Assembly: GCA_013350335.1 (NCBI GenBank)
Contig: CM023540.1
Coordinates: 51,194,552 to 51,258,551, forward strand
Length of the DNA: 64,000 nt
Direction of reading: 5' to 3'
Source of the DNA: Chimonanthus salicifolius
Taxonomy: Eukaryota; Streptophyta; Magnoliopsida; Laurales; Calycanthaceae
Under the pieces are notes generated by a model. The model worked only from the letters and a program-made list of their open reading frames with translations, was not told the DNA's origin and made no database searches. Below are positions 24,643-36,900 of the stretch, piece by piece. A program made the translations under genes and the position numbers. Each line of letters begins with the position of its first letter. Positions within the stretch are counted from its first letter, which is position 1.

Positions 24643-26060
24643 TAATGATCGAAGAGAGTTGAGTTCGAGGAACTACCTTTGCCAACATATCGGCAAACTG
24701 ATCTTTATAATGCACGTAAGGAGTGAAAAGTCGACTGGTAGAAATGTGCTGACGAAGAAAGTGACAAACAACTTCAATGTGCTTAGTCCTCATACGAAAG
24801 ACTGGATTTGAGCCGATGTTGATGGTTGTCTGATTGTCACAAACCATGATAAGTTGATCAACAGGAGCAAAGCTCAACTCAGTGAGAAACTGCTAGAGCC
24901 ACAACAGCTCGGATGTAATATTAGCCATGACACGATATTCAACCTCAGCACTAAACTGAGCAACAACGGACTGCTTCTTGATTCGTCAGGAAACTAAATG
25001 TGACACCAAGAAGAAACACTAGCCGGTGGTAGAACGACAATCATCAGGACACCTGACCAATCAACATAAGAATAACCACGAATTGGAGATGTAGGCTGAT
25101 GTGCATATAACAAGCCGCGAACAGGATGAGCCTAAAAGTACTGAAGAATACGAAACACAACATGGACGTGAGTGTCCTGTGGTTCATGCATGAACTGATT
25201 GACAACACCAGCGACATACGATAAATCCGGTCTCGTGTTGGTGAGATAAATGAGTTTGCCCACGAGTTTCTTATAAAAGACCGGATTATCCAGAAGAGTA
25301 TAAATGGAGGCAAAAAGCTTAGTGTTGACATCCATCGGAGTATCAACATATTTACATCTAGAATAATCAGCATCTTGAAAAAGATCAAGGGCATACTTTT
25401 GTTGAAAGAGGGAGAGTCCTCGAGGAGATTGAGCAACCTCAATGCCAAGAAAGTAATGGAGAGGCCCAGGTCTTTAATATCAAATATGTGGTGAAATACT
25501 GTTTGAAGGTAGAAACAGTAGCATCATTATTATCTGTAAGGACAATGTCATCAACATAAACTATCAAAATCATCAAAACAGAGTGGAGCCTGTATATAAA
25601 GACTGAATCTGCCTGACAACGAGTAAAGCCATATGGTATCAATGAAATGTTAAAATCTTCAAACCAAGCCCGTGGAGACAGTTTTAGGCCGTAGAGAGCT
25701 TTCTTGACTCTTCAGACAGACTTGGTCCCCCATGCTAGGCAAACTCCGAGGAGGAAACATGTACACTTCTTCTTGAAGATTACCATGGAGAAAAAACATT
25801 CTTCACATCTAACTGGTGTAGGGGTTAGGCATAAGCGGTGGCAAGGGAGCAAAATGCGCACAGAGGTAATCTTGACGACATGTGAAAAAGTGTCCAGGTA
25901 TTCCACCCGATATCTTTGCATAAAGACTTTGGCCACTAGGCGTGCCTTATATCTGGCAATGGATCCATCCGGATTATGCTTCAAAGGCAAGGACTCATTT
26001 GCATCAAACTGGAGTCTTTCCCAGAGGTAAAGAAACCATCTCTCACTGAATTATTTTTCT
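24605..26060 (-). pseudogene. Copia pol: reverse transcriptase and RNase H
   Basis: From right to left: [20 protein letters not shown] near 25985 (RT start), YVDDIVL near 25550 (catalytic box), KLVGKLIYLTNTRPDLSY near 25270, then RNase H with MVCDNQTTINIGSNPVF near 24840 and CHFLRQHISTSRLFTPYV near 24760. The frames change several times and one strand-internal stop interrupts RNase H. Confidence 0.88.
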
Positions 26061-26436
26061 CAAGGCCTGCAAATTCCTCTTCCATTGCGGCTTTCCAAGA
26101 GGGATCACAAAGGGTAGTGTCAATCCTTTTTTGGAATACTAATGTCGTCTAGGGTTATAAGAAAACTGTGATAGGAAGGAGAAACTATATAATAGGATAT
26201 AAAACGATCAAATAGGTGATCCGTACAAGCACAATTACCTTTACGAAGTGCAACAAGAGGATCTGGGCCACTGGCAAATGGTAGAGTGGGCTCAGCAGCA
26301 GTTGTAGGCTTAGGGCTTCCTCCGTCGATACACCAAAGTTGGCTTAGACGTGCTAGAAGGATCAATATTGGGGGGGAAAGGAGGGAAGAAAACGTGTCTG
26401 GACAAAAGTAAGGAACTTTGTAAAAAAATGTGACAT

Positions 26437-26438
<2 letters not shown>

Positions 26439-26523
<85 letters not shown>
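26439..26523. repeat. (AT)n microsatellite of ~43 units inside copia pol
   Basis: A pure AT dinucleotide run placed within the pol linker between integrase and reverse transcriptase. The coding text CVFLDYSFSHKGYKCIDPL lies on one side and DVTFF on the other. Confidence 0.95.
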
Positions 26524-26528
<5 letters not shown>

Positions 26529-26588
26529 CCTCCTAATGAGGGGATCAATGCACTTGTACCCTTTATGGGAGAAAGAGTAATCCAAAAA

Positions 26589-26734
26589 GACACATCTCAT
26601 AGTCCAAGAGCTCTCACAAGAAAATTGATGAGCAAAACAAACGCAGCAAAAAATATGCAATGACACATCTCATAGTCCAAGAGCTCTCACAAGAAAATTG
26701 ATGAACAAAACAAACGCAGCAAAAAATATGCAAT
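26589..26734. repeat. 73-bp tandem duplication in copia pol
   Basis: Copies at 26589-26661 and 26662-26734 differ at one base (gatgagc versus gatgaac). They duplicate the segment encoding FSCESSWTMRCV. Confidence 0.92.
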
Positions 26735-26739
26735 GAAAG

Positions 26740-27005
26740 AATAGAGACATGTTTGTGCAAGGAAATAATGTCAATAGGGGATTTGTGCTGTAACACTCGG
26801 GATAGCATGCAGTTAATAAGGTAACAAGAAATTAAGACAACTTCTGGCAAATAGGACTTAGGACATGGATGGTAAAAAGAAGTGAACGGGCGACCTCAAA
26901 GAGGTGACGATTTTTCCATTCAGTTACACCATTTTGTTGAGGTGTAGAATGACAAGAAAGTTGAGACTCTATACCATGGTCTTGTAAAAATTAAATAAAT
27001 GAGTG
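26740..27005 (-). pseudogene. Copia integrase core remnant
   Basis: The minus strand gives STPQQNGV near 26935 followed by NRHLFEVARSLLF, then LPEVVLISCYLINCMLSRVL in a shifted frame. This is the conserved copia integrase segment. Confidence 0.75.
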
Positions 27006-27414
27006 CGACATATATTCTCTCCATTATCACTACGCAAAATTTGGATTTTACAAGAAAATTGGGTTTGAACCCAGTGGTAGAGTGGTGCAAAAGTGATCAA
27101 CCTCCGACTTATGTTTCATCACATATATCAATTTCATACGAAAATAATCATCAATAAATGTGAGAAAATAACGAAAACTAGTACGAGAAAAGATAGAGAT
27201 TGCAAGACATCAGAATGTATAAGAGAAATAAGGTAGAAGTATGTTTAGGGAGATGATGAAAATGCAAGTCTACTGGGTTTGCCATATTGGCGATGTTCAC
27301 AATCAAATTTAGGGAAAAACAAAAAAAGGAATAAGTTGCTTCAGAAGATTTGGTGGCATGAGGGTCCAGGAAGTATAAGCCACCAACTTCACGTTCCCCA
27401 CTAGCCTATTTGTC

Positions 27415-28141
27415 CGGTTCACAGTTATTCTTATGCTGATTGGGTCAGCTCTCCAGTTTATCGCCGCTCCACTTCTGGCTATTGTGTTTTCTTGGGCTCC
27501 TATTTAGTTGCATGACGAAGCAAGAAACAGACTGTTGTTGCTCGTTCCAGTGCTGAGGCTGAATATCGTGCTATGGCTACTACTGCTTCTGAATTGCTGT
27601 GGTTTCACCAATTCCTGACTGAATTAGGCTTGATCCTGCTGATCCACTGATCATGTTCTGTGACAATCAGACAGTTATCCACATTGCTTCAAATCCAGTA
27701 TTTCATGAGTGGATTAAGCACATTGAAGTTGATTGTCACTTTCTTCGTCAGCATATTCCAGAAGGGCGATTTTTTATTCTTCATCTACAGTTTAAGGATT
27801 AACTGACAAATATCTTCATAAAGCCTGTTCCTTGAAATCAGCTCGATTCGATCGTGAGCAAGCTAGGTCTACTTGACATCTTCGAACTAACTTGAAGGGG
27901 AGTTTTTGGGACCCATATGTATGGTGGTGTGGGACCCAATTATATGTCCAGATTCAATGTATATTGAAAGTCAACACAGTAGATTGTAATTGATTAAACA
28001 CCTAGTGTATTTCCTTTTTTAGGTCCTTGATTGTCTCTCTTGTTCTATTTAGCATGTATCCTCTAAGAGGAAAAATACAATCAATATAGAACACAAGAGA
28101 ATTTCTTCTTTAATTTCTTTTCTCTAGTTTATTTTTCATCA
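27415..28141 (+). mobile_element. Nested plus-strand copia 3' end (RNase H and LTR)
   Basis: It begins abruptly with RNase H text SYADWVSSPVYRRSTSGYCV and SSAEAEYRAMATTASEL, continues through stops to a polypurine tract (gaaggggag near 27893), then an LTR at 27907-28141 (tgggaccc to ttttcatca). It lies within the opposite-strand copia element, between its GAG-pre-integrase text and its gag remnant. Confidence 0.8.
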
Positions 28142-29454
28142 GCTCAATACCTGATTGAGAGGAGACAATAGTAGAAACCTTGGGAGTATTGAAGGTGCTT
28201 CAATTGTTACAGTAATAAGTGAAAGTCTTGTCTAGTCACTAGAGCACTATGAGTAGTGCACGTTAGAGGAAGGAGCACCAGGAGGGATAGCGGAGAGAAT
28301 TACTTGCTTTGGTCGGCTATGAAGCTTCTAGTATGAAACAACAGAATGGTTGGTCATCCGACAATAGGTGCAAAAACAGGTACCCATCTTCTGTAGGCCT
28401 CTGGTGTTCTTATGAGTGACAGAAGAGGCCAGAGAAGAGGCAATGGATGAAGCCATGTGTGCCAATCGAGTTAGAGGCACAACGAGAAGTCGAGAAGAAA
28501 TAGTGCTATGTACAACAACACAGGAAAAATAACACCTCTGAAGTGGACTCCACCAAGCACGAATGAGAGCAAGAGCCTAATAAATGCAAAGTACCAATTG
28601 GGACGATACCAGTGAGGGGCCAAGTGACTGAAGTAGAAATCCTCAGCTGGGTGCAGAAGGCACAAGAAGTCGCTGAAGCTGAAGTGGGTCCCAAAAATTA
28701 GGTCCAGCGAAGGTAGCATGAACCAAATCTGACGACTGTAGAAGAATATACAGGTCAAAAACATATCCAAGGCCAATGTGTTGTAGCAAATCTAAGAAGA
28801 AGACACTAGAAGTGGGCCCCACAAAGCACAAGACCGACGCGAAAGTTTCTTAGAAGCAATACAGAGGTAGGGCGACTGTAAAGGAGCAAATCCCAAGTGC
28901 AACAGAACTGGTTCCACGCAGATCTAAGAAAGAAATACCCAAAAACTGAACTGGTAGCGTCCCAGACATCAACTGAAAACTGCAGAAAAAGTGGGTCCCA
29001 GCAGTGATAGATGGAGGATAGATATGGTGCGATGGAAGCACAAGCCAATAGCAATTCTAGGGCTTTACCAGAAGCCTAAAAGGTCCAAGAGCACAAAGAT
29101 CTAACAAAAAACACCCAAAAAATGGAAGATCGGCTAGCACAGAAGGATAGACTCTTGAAAAAAGATAGGGGTATGTAGGGGTACCGTTGGCTAAGGCCTC
29201 ACCGAAAAGGAGATCGACGTCGAAACCAACGGCAGAGGAATCCTTAGGAAATTAGTAAAGACTATTGTAAAACTTGGAATGAAGGCCTAAGATTGAAGAA
29301 GGAAGAATAGAGGAAAAAGTCCACTACATATGTCTTCAGAGATCGGGCTGAAGGTGACGCTGGAATCCGACGATGAATAGTAAAACCGATGAGGAACAGT
29401 AAAATGGGAAAAAATCTCCTTAACGCGTCTAGAAGATCGTTCTAACTGATACCA

Positions 29455-29714
29455 TGTAGAATGATAGGATAACGAGAAGAAGAAAAGAGACCATGGAGAA
29501 AGGAGAATGTAGAAGAATTTTCTGTATATTGTATTGTGTCTCCTAATCTGATAGAGGTTATATGTATTTATAATACAAAGGGAGCCAATCACGGTGTCTA
29601 ATAAGAAAAATAAGAAAATAATAATCAATTATAATAAGTCAGACAACTAACTAATTTGACTTTCCAAAATAAAGTGATTCTGAACAATTTTGTTTGGAGA
29701 TGGGTCCCACAACA
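29455..29714 (-). repeat. 5' LTR of the minus-strand copia element (260 bp)
   Basis: On the minus strand it begins TGTTGTGGGACCC and ends TCTACA, directly followed by the TGGTATCAG primer site. It aligns with 24214-24506, sharing agacaactaactaatttgac and ataaagtgatt. Confidence 0.85.
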
Positions 29715-29737
29715 CATTGGAGATGCATATGCTACTT

Positions 29738-29939
29738 GGAAGGGTTGACTTGACAGTCAAAATGCTTTTCTCATGAAGCGAGGTCTTGAATTCGATTCAA
29801 GCTCAACCCCTCCAGGTCACTCCCCATGGGATTACTCTTCATCGAATAAACCAGTGTATGTGAATTGGGAGGTTCACACATGCTCGTGGGATTAATCTCA
29901 CCTCCAACATGGGGTAGAGATACCCATGTTACAAAAAAA
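29738..29939 (+). mobile_element. tRNA-derived SINE (Au-like), probable
   Basis: It contains a box-B-like word gaattcgattcaagc near 29786, a body with gggattaatctcacctcc and ggggtagagatacccatgtt, and a short A tail at 29933-29939. It sits inside the RTE LINE, replacing roughly 60 bases of expected RTE coding sequence. No clean target duplication was seen. Confidence 0.5.
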
Positions 29940-30215
29940 GATAGCTTTGATTAATGACAAATTGAAAGAAATTCGTTTCATAGTTTAGTCATGTTTGTAG
30001 AAGACTAAACATAATCCCAGTGCGTAGAGTTGAGAAGTTACGGATCGAAAGAGTTAGGACGAGAGGCAACCTTGAAAACATAGAGGGAATGGATAAAAAA
30101 TAGTATGTTAGATTGTTGAGTGAGTGATGGTATGATTTATAAGAGTAAATTGGAGAAGTCCTCATAAAGTTGACTACAAATAGATGGGATACTGGCTGTT
30201 GTTGTTGCTGACGAC
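29940..30215 (+). pseudogene. RTE LINE 3' end, continuation of the 23-kb copy
   Basis: After the copia element, 29715-29737 still reads LEMHMLL-like RTE text, and from 29940 come INDKLKEIR and SCL*KTKHNPSA-type text equivalent to the RTE C-terminus. The element closes with aatagatgggatactgg and a short TTG repeat, the RTE microsatellite tail. Confidence 0.7.
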
Positions 30216-33200
30216 GATCTTCACCTTAGGTTGGATCTTCAATACAACAACAGTGGTTCTGGTTGGCCAAATGAAGGCTTAAAGAACATTTACTGGTAAT
30301 CCATTTCATGGTCATGGATTGATCTAGCAGCTTGACCTGGAGCTCATTTCCGTGCATACCCAGTCCATATATCTCACTGATTTTTGTAGTTAGAGTGCTG
30401 CTTGCAAGATTCATTGGGTTCACTTATGTAGCCTCTCATCCAAATTAATTATAGAGCCAAAAACAGCTGATGTGGTTATATTCAAATCATTCCTGGATTA
30501 AACCCGACAATCCAGGCATAGATCTCTGTTGTCTATAATGCATCTGATACATTCTTGAACAGACCTGGAAGCTCTACACACACAACACGAGCGCACACAA
30601 TGAGAGAGAGAGAGAGAGAGAAGCTTTCCACTAGCACTGCAATAAAAGTTCATTCTCACTCGGTATTACAAGTGAATTGAGCAAAAAGGGCCATGGCAAT
30701 AACAGGTTCTCCAGAAAAAAATGTACCTTAATAACCAGGCAAACAATGATGCAATTACTCTTGCACACAACATACCCCTTTTCTTGACCTAGCACTTTAT
30801 ATAGATTCGGCTTTCATCAAAATATTGAGAGTTCAGTGCCGCAACATTTGATCTTTCTATGATGCATGCCTGTAGATTGGTATAAGATATTCTGCAGACA
30901 ATCAACAACATTTAGTATTCCAAGTTATAGTCAGGCAAAACCCTCTCTACAATTGCTATTCTTGAAAATATATATATATATATATATGTCACACTACGTT
31001 AATATTCAAAAAGAAAGAATAACAATAGAAGTGTAATTGAAGGTTCCCCAAGAATTCAACAATTTATAAAGTAGGTCTTACCATTGGATCCCGGTAGGAC
31101 AAGTGCTTGCAGTACAGTTGACAAAGCTACCAGTGTATTTATTAATCAGAATGTCTATCTTGAGCTTATAGGGGCTGAAAGGCAGCCTTGGAACTTCACA
31201 ATAAGTGGTTCTAGATTTCCAAAATAATTAAGATTGAAGTCACTTACGTAAGGGTGATCGAAAGGCCTATGTTTGATCAGGATAAAAAATTAGGTTGATT
31301 GGATCACTTTGAGCAAGGTTTTCAAGGGCCCCAAAGATCATAGTAAATGAGAGTGCAATTTTATAGCGAAAAAGTGCCCTACAATTTGAGCCTCTTATTG
31401 CCAGTTGTCAGCAATATGAGAATTAGCTGTTCAGGAACAGGTTGCAATTGAAGAAGAAAAGGGTGCAGCTGGGGTATATTGTTGCTAGCATTTCAGAGAA
31501 TTCCAAGTCTAATTTTGAAAGCCTGGAAGGGAGCTAGGTAAAGCTTCATACTTGTTGCTTGGTTGGCAGATTGTAGATAAAACTGGTGGTGAAACGGATG
31601 GCTCATACAAAGGGATCTTAAAGTTCAAAATCAGTGGTGGCATGTCATTCCAAAGAGGCAGCTGGAATTAGTCGTGCCATCAAGGACCACCAGGGTCCAG
31701 CCATCAACTCCTTTGGCCCCAGGAAAGACTTCAAATCAGATGTGAATAACAACTTCTATTGAGAAAAAAAAAAAAAAATGAAGTACATGAAACAAAGTCA
31801 TGCCTAAAGGCTGGATACGAAGATTCGGGATAAACGACTGAAGCCTCTCTCAAGCCTTGCTTGAGTCGAACCAAAGTCCACTTCTTTGCAAATCCAAAAA
31901 TTGCAATAAAAAATAATTTTATTCCAAAAATTAATTTCTTGCCAAAATCGGCTACAAACTATGCTTTAAATATAAAAAAAAACACATAGTAAAAGGAACA
32001 CTAAGGAGTGTGGTCGACCTATGGCGTGTGGATCGGCCACAACTCTTTCAAATTCAAAAAAATCCTAAGAAAATTCCTAGAAAATAGTTGCACTCCTAAG
32101 AACTCTACATTCCACATGATTTTTGCTTGGACCCTCGTCCTCCAACTCTTGCAAACACGTCAAAATGGAGAAGAAATAGGGCCAAATTCATTGGAAGGAT
32201 TTTGGAGCAAGTGGAACACATATTGGAGAGATAATTTATGGTTTGGATGGTCAAAATTACATGGAGTGTTAACTTGGGTAATTGGGTATGGATTTAGGAC
32301 TATATGGAATTTAATTGGGTCATGGAAGTGGATTCAGGGCCACTCAGGGCATGGGGTCCACAACTAAATCCTAATGATCAAAAGACAAGATAATGATGGG
32401 CTAATTAGACGGGGTCTAATTAGGTTGTCCACAATCAAATCTGTCTATGACGTCCAACCAATCTGCTCGATCAAGCCTAGTCCATGATGTGTCTGCATCA
32501 TCAACTCAACCCAGTTGCACCCTTAGATGTTACAGGGAAGGGGATTCTCCCAATGCTGTAAAAACAACAGCATTTCTCTAGCTATGGAAGTACTTAATGT
32601 GGTATTTAACACTCATTCTTTTAGTAGTTTCTTACATGCGGATGGGGTTCGCATTCTATGTTAAGGGCAGAGTAAAAAGACTAGATCTGATTTTGCATAT
32701 GTAAGCCAATACATTTTGACATGATTATAACTATTTTGTGTATAAAGTTTTAAAAAATAAACAACTACACCAATGCAAATAATGAAAAAATCTATTTTTG
32801 ATGCTCGACTCCATAAGAGAGAAAATTTAAGGTAAAACATGTGTGTTACTCAAAGAGATGCATATTTTGAAAATGAGAAGAAATTTACTAAACTGAAAAC
32901 CCAACACAGACTTAGAAGCAGGTTGAGGTGAGTTCAGGGTTACTGATGCAACCCACATCCAAATCCACAAAAACGAGTAATGAAGCAGAGAAACCAACCC
33001 GAATTGACCACTTTACACCTATCCATTCAAGCTCAACAATTCAAAAACTTGGGAAATCTTTTAGGCCGACCAATGGCTTTGTAACCAGATTGTTGAATAG
33101 GCACATCCCACCACGAATGTTTATAACCTAAATAATTTCAGATTGAGACTGTTGTTGTTCAGTCTACGGGTTATTTCGCGACATTGTTATTAGCCATCCA

Positions 33201-33267
33201 CTTATAGGATAAACATTGGATTGGTAGGGCCTTGCCCCAGGAGATGGACTGTATGAATTGATGAAAT
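30216..33267. other. Intergenic stretch downstream of MMS19
   Basis: It holds a (GA)n run at 30602-30621 and an AT run near 30967. A 119-codon open frame at 32008-32367 translates to Trp/His-rich text without a domain and lies in what looks like retroelement non-coding sequence (31.8-32.5 kb). No gene supported. Confidence 0.5.
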
Positions 33268-33630
33268 TGTTAGAAAACCATGACTTAATAACATTCTTGA
33301 ATTAGAACTCACTCAGAAAAGATAGTTATCGAGATAAGGGTGTCTCAAGTGTTATATAGAGTCATTGGTTTCTCAAATTAGGCGATGTGGGACTCTCTTA
33401 CCACTTCACACCAGCCGTCACGTCCAGCTGCTGACCCTCCCTTACATGTAGCAACTATACGTGGAACCTGCTTTAATATCATGTTAGAAAACCAAGACTT
33501 GGTAATATTCTTGAGGTAGAACTCACTCTAAAAAACTAGCCATTGAAAAAAGGGTGCCTCAAGTGTTATATACAGTCATTGGTTTCTTAAATTAAGTGAT
33601 GTGAGACTCTCTTGCAACTTCACATAAACA
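33268..33630 (-). mobile_element. TRIM (miniature LTR retrotransposon), minus strand
   Basis: Two ~145-bp direct repeats (33268-33410 and 33482-33630) share tgttagaaaacc, tcaagtgttatata and gtcattggttt. On the minus strand the first LTR ends TTCTAACA and is followed by TGATATTAAAGC, a decayed methionine-tRNA primer site. The internal region is only 71 bp and codes for nothing. It lies about 250 bp beyond the MMS19 stop codon, so it may fall in or near the 3' UTR. Confidence 0.75.
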
Positions 33631-33882
33631 TAGGTCATAACTGCACAGAATGGTAAAATCATCATTCCAAAAAAAATGCACGAACTGATAAATAAAAACC
33701 TAAAATATCTCTTTTAAGAATCAATACTAACCATGGCTTCACCATGGTTGGCACCCAGCCTTCCTTTTTGAGGTGGTGTCTAACATTAGCAACTCTTCAT
33801 ATATGATAAGTGCGCTTCATATTACTTGTCAGAAGATCACTTAAGTAGGTCTTTCACAATTGAATCGACTGAATCATGTCAC

Positions 33883-33916
33883 TTAGAAGTGAAGACTTCT
33901 TGAAGCAGTTGATGCC
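33883..33916 (-). CDS. MMS19: MMS19 last exon
   Basis: Acceptor TGACAACAG; 34 bp completing Trp and reading ASTASRSLHF then TAA. The ending ASRSLHF is the usual plant MMS19 terminus, which supports this tiny exon. Confidence 0.85.
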
Positions 33917-36900
33917 CTGTTGTCAAAGTTGATAAAAAAAATGAGAAGTCACTACCAAGTATGAAGTTGATATGAAAATTTTAAACAATGCAAATCATAG
34001 ATCAAGAAGAATCAAGATCAATGTTACGACCATGTTTGGCGACATCTGACAGCTTCTTGACGAACATGCCTCTTTGGATCATCAAGAGCTTTTAATATGG
34101 CATGTAGTACCTGGTAAAAAATGATAAATCCGTATATTAAATAGGGGTTTCTGCAAACAGCTGAAAGACATATAACATATCCAAAATAAGTATACACTTC
34201 AACAAAAAGTTAAATGGAAGAATTAAATATCCATGAGCTTCTACTGAGCAGGAAATAAACCTGTATCCTCATGGGATAAATCCTAGCATGGGGAAGCCCA
34301 GACATGGCCACAAGACATTGAATTGCTGTCTCCCGAACAAGCTGAATGATTCAAAGAAGATTTATAAGGTCAGTAGACTACAATTTTAGGCCTCAATGAC
34401 TATCGCCCTCTTCAAAGAACTACAGTTCAATGCAGCTTCTAAAATAGCGGCCTTCAATTAATTATTAAAATTAAATCAATGTTCTAAATGTCAGATTGGA
34501 AAAAAAGTTCAGACAATAGAATTGTAAATTGCACTAAAGTAATAGCATCACTGATTTTTCTAAAAGTGTATTTTATTTGTTAAATAAACAGAAATTTTAG
34601 TAAAAAAACTCTAAGTACATGGCCTTAGCTTTTTCCATAGACCATTGTCGAGCAGTAGATTGGAAGATTGTCATAATAATGATTCTATTATACTTCCAAA
34701 TAAAATTAAAAAAATATGCTGAACACTTCAATGAATGGAGAACAATGTTTCTGAAAAATACAAGCCAGAAGAATGGTATGAATTAAAAACAAGGGCTGAA
34801 CAAATGATCACTTAATCATGGTTGCAAGTTAATAGGACATAAAGTTTGTATAATAACAGCCTTATAAATGCCACTGCATATTGCCGACAGGGTAAGAGTC
34901 CCTATGAAGAGCCTAGAGAAAGCTAACAGCACCTTTTTTTATTTTCCATTTGCATATTCACAAAATGAATAGTATCACCATTCAGAGATCAGGCTTTGGA
35001 AGAATAAACATTTACAGTATTGGATATCAGCAAGAACACCATATGTATGCTGAAGTAATTGAAGATAAAACAGAATAAAATTCTATGAAAATTGTCTAAA
35101 GCAATACAAATTTGAATGAGTAATTTTTCTTAATAACCAATAAAGACATAGGGCATAGGAAGATAAGATAATATACCATCATGTGAGGGTACGAAACCAG
35201 TGCAATAAGACATGTTATCACAGTAGGCACATTCTCTAGAACAGTATCTTTTCCTACATGAGCAAGCAGGAAAAATTAGGGAATCTTCTAAGAAATATTT
35301 ATCAAAATTAATCAAGATTATCATTCAAAAAAAATTAATCAACAGTTCTTTATCAAAAAGAAAAAAGAACAAGAGTTAGTGGGTGGATTGTGGTCATGGT
35401 AAGTAAATTAGGGGGATTCAATGAACGCTATCAAGAGGGCAATGGGACTGAAACGACCACCTTAGAAACTGGTGATAGTAGCTAGGAAGATTAATGCTGT
35501 GCATGCTGGAAGAGGGGTCTTTCCTTCTCACTCGTTAGGAGATCGGCAAATGGAGTTGATTTTTTGGCCAAATGGGGGGGTGGTGGTAGACAGAGATCAT
35601 GACGAGACTCTTTCTTGGGATCTTAGGAGTTGAGACATCTTTGAGGGGATTTTTTTTTTGAGCGGTAAAAACAAAATATATTAGAAAAAAGATAACAAGT
35701 ACATGAAGACATAAAAGGTCTAAAAGAGTTAGACCCAAACAAATATACAAAAAGAGAAAAGGACTAGAAAAAACTGAAAATACAATAAAACAAGAGCAAA
35801 AGTTCCTTCAAACTCAAAGAAGGAAAATGCTTGAGAAAAGATTGATGACTCCAAGCTTGGCAAAATAATCTGTGACTCCATTCGCTGCTCAGCCGATCTA
35901 GACAAAGAATAGATCCATCCCTAAGGCCAACTCCCTAATCTCCCTTACCAAAGTGATCAGTTTCCAGGGCAGACGTCTTTGTCCCTTAGCCTATTTGACT
36001 GCATTTGCTGAATCTCCCTCAGTAATGAGTTTACCTTGCCCATACGTTTTCTAGATGTATAAAACTCTCCTAATGCTAAGGATTTCAACCTCATTGGAGT
36101 CTCGCGCTCCCACCGACTCAATGAAGATAATGGATGTGGGTCCCCTCCTAGTCCCTAAGCACCCCACCAATCCCGATGGGCCCTGGTTTTCCTCTAGCAG
36201 CCCCATCTACATTGAACTTCTTAACATTCTGTTCTGGAGGTATCCATTGATCTTTAGGCTTCACTTTCCTTCTAAACCCCTTCATACATTCCTTCCAAGA
36301 TGATAAGAGGTCTGTAAGTCTAAGGCCACTAAACTCTTTGCTAGATGATGCCGCACACAGTCTCCACTTTGCTATTTGAAAAAGATCACTCATTTCGATT
36401 GATTTCCCTTCAAAAGTTCTGGAGTTTGTTTCTTTCCAAATAGTCCATAGGATATCTGCAGGTATGGTATATCCCACGCAAGTTTAAACCTTAGAGTAAG
36501 CCTTGAAATAAACCACGCTTCCAAAGACCCAGCACAAGATCTATCAAAAACCCAGGAAGCCTTAAATAGATTGACAAAATTAGTCCACAGGAAACTAGCC
36601 ATTGGGCATCCAATAAAAAGGTGATCAATGTCTTCCTCCTCTCTCTCGCAAATGGGATAGATGGGGACCTCCTCGTAGAACATTCCTCTCCTTTTGAGTT
36701 CCGTTCTAGTTAAAACCTTCCGTATTATAACACACCAAACAAAGACTCGGCAGTGCCTTTCCAAGCCACAAAGGTTGTGGGTACCTCATTAGTTTGTTTA
36801 TGTAGGACCGATTCTACCAAAGCCTTGACCGAGAAATTCCCGATGAATCCCCAGTCCAGACCAGATCATCTTCCTCTCTAGGTGAGATGGGGAACTCCCC

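Larger units (their letters stand above)
24214..29714 (-). mobile_element. Ty1-copia retrotransposon, degraded, minus strand
   Basis: The order read on the minus strand is: LTR at 29714-29455; a methionine-tRNA-type primer site TGGTATCAG at 29454-29446; a gag remnant with a partial zinc knuckle (CTYCRMTNHSV near 28370); GAG-pre-integrase; an integrase core with PQQNGV near 26935; reverse transcriptase with YVDDI near 25550; RNase H; polypurine tract; LTR at 24506-24214. It interrupts an RTE LINE whose text resumes directly after it. The flanks cagta and cattg agree poorly, so the insertion is old. Numerous stops make it inactive. Confidence 0.85.

Noticed and set aside
26120..26666. Overlapping open frames encoding long Tyr-Ile repeats
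   Set aside because: They are translations of the AT microsatellite inside a dead copia pol gene.
28471..29054. Overlapping hydrophobic open frames on the minus strand
   Set aside because: They lie in the decayed gag/leader part of the minus-strand copia element and show no domain.
29738..29939. Functional tRNA gene
   Set aside because: Only a box-B-like word is seen; a cloverleaf cannot be formed and an A tail is present, so a SINE fits better.
32008..32367. 119-codon plus-strand open frame
   Set aside because: No domain or family text, Trp-rich composition, and repeat-like surroundings; it looks like chance.
34024..34110. TAA at 34026-34024 as the true MMS19 stop
   Set aside because: Splicing just before it yields the family's usual C-terminus ASRSLHF in phase, so the downstream exon is preferred.
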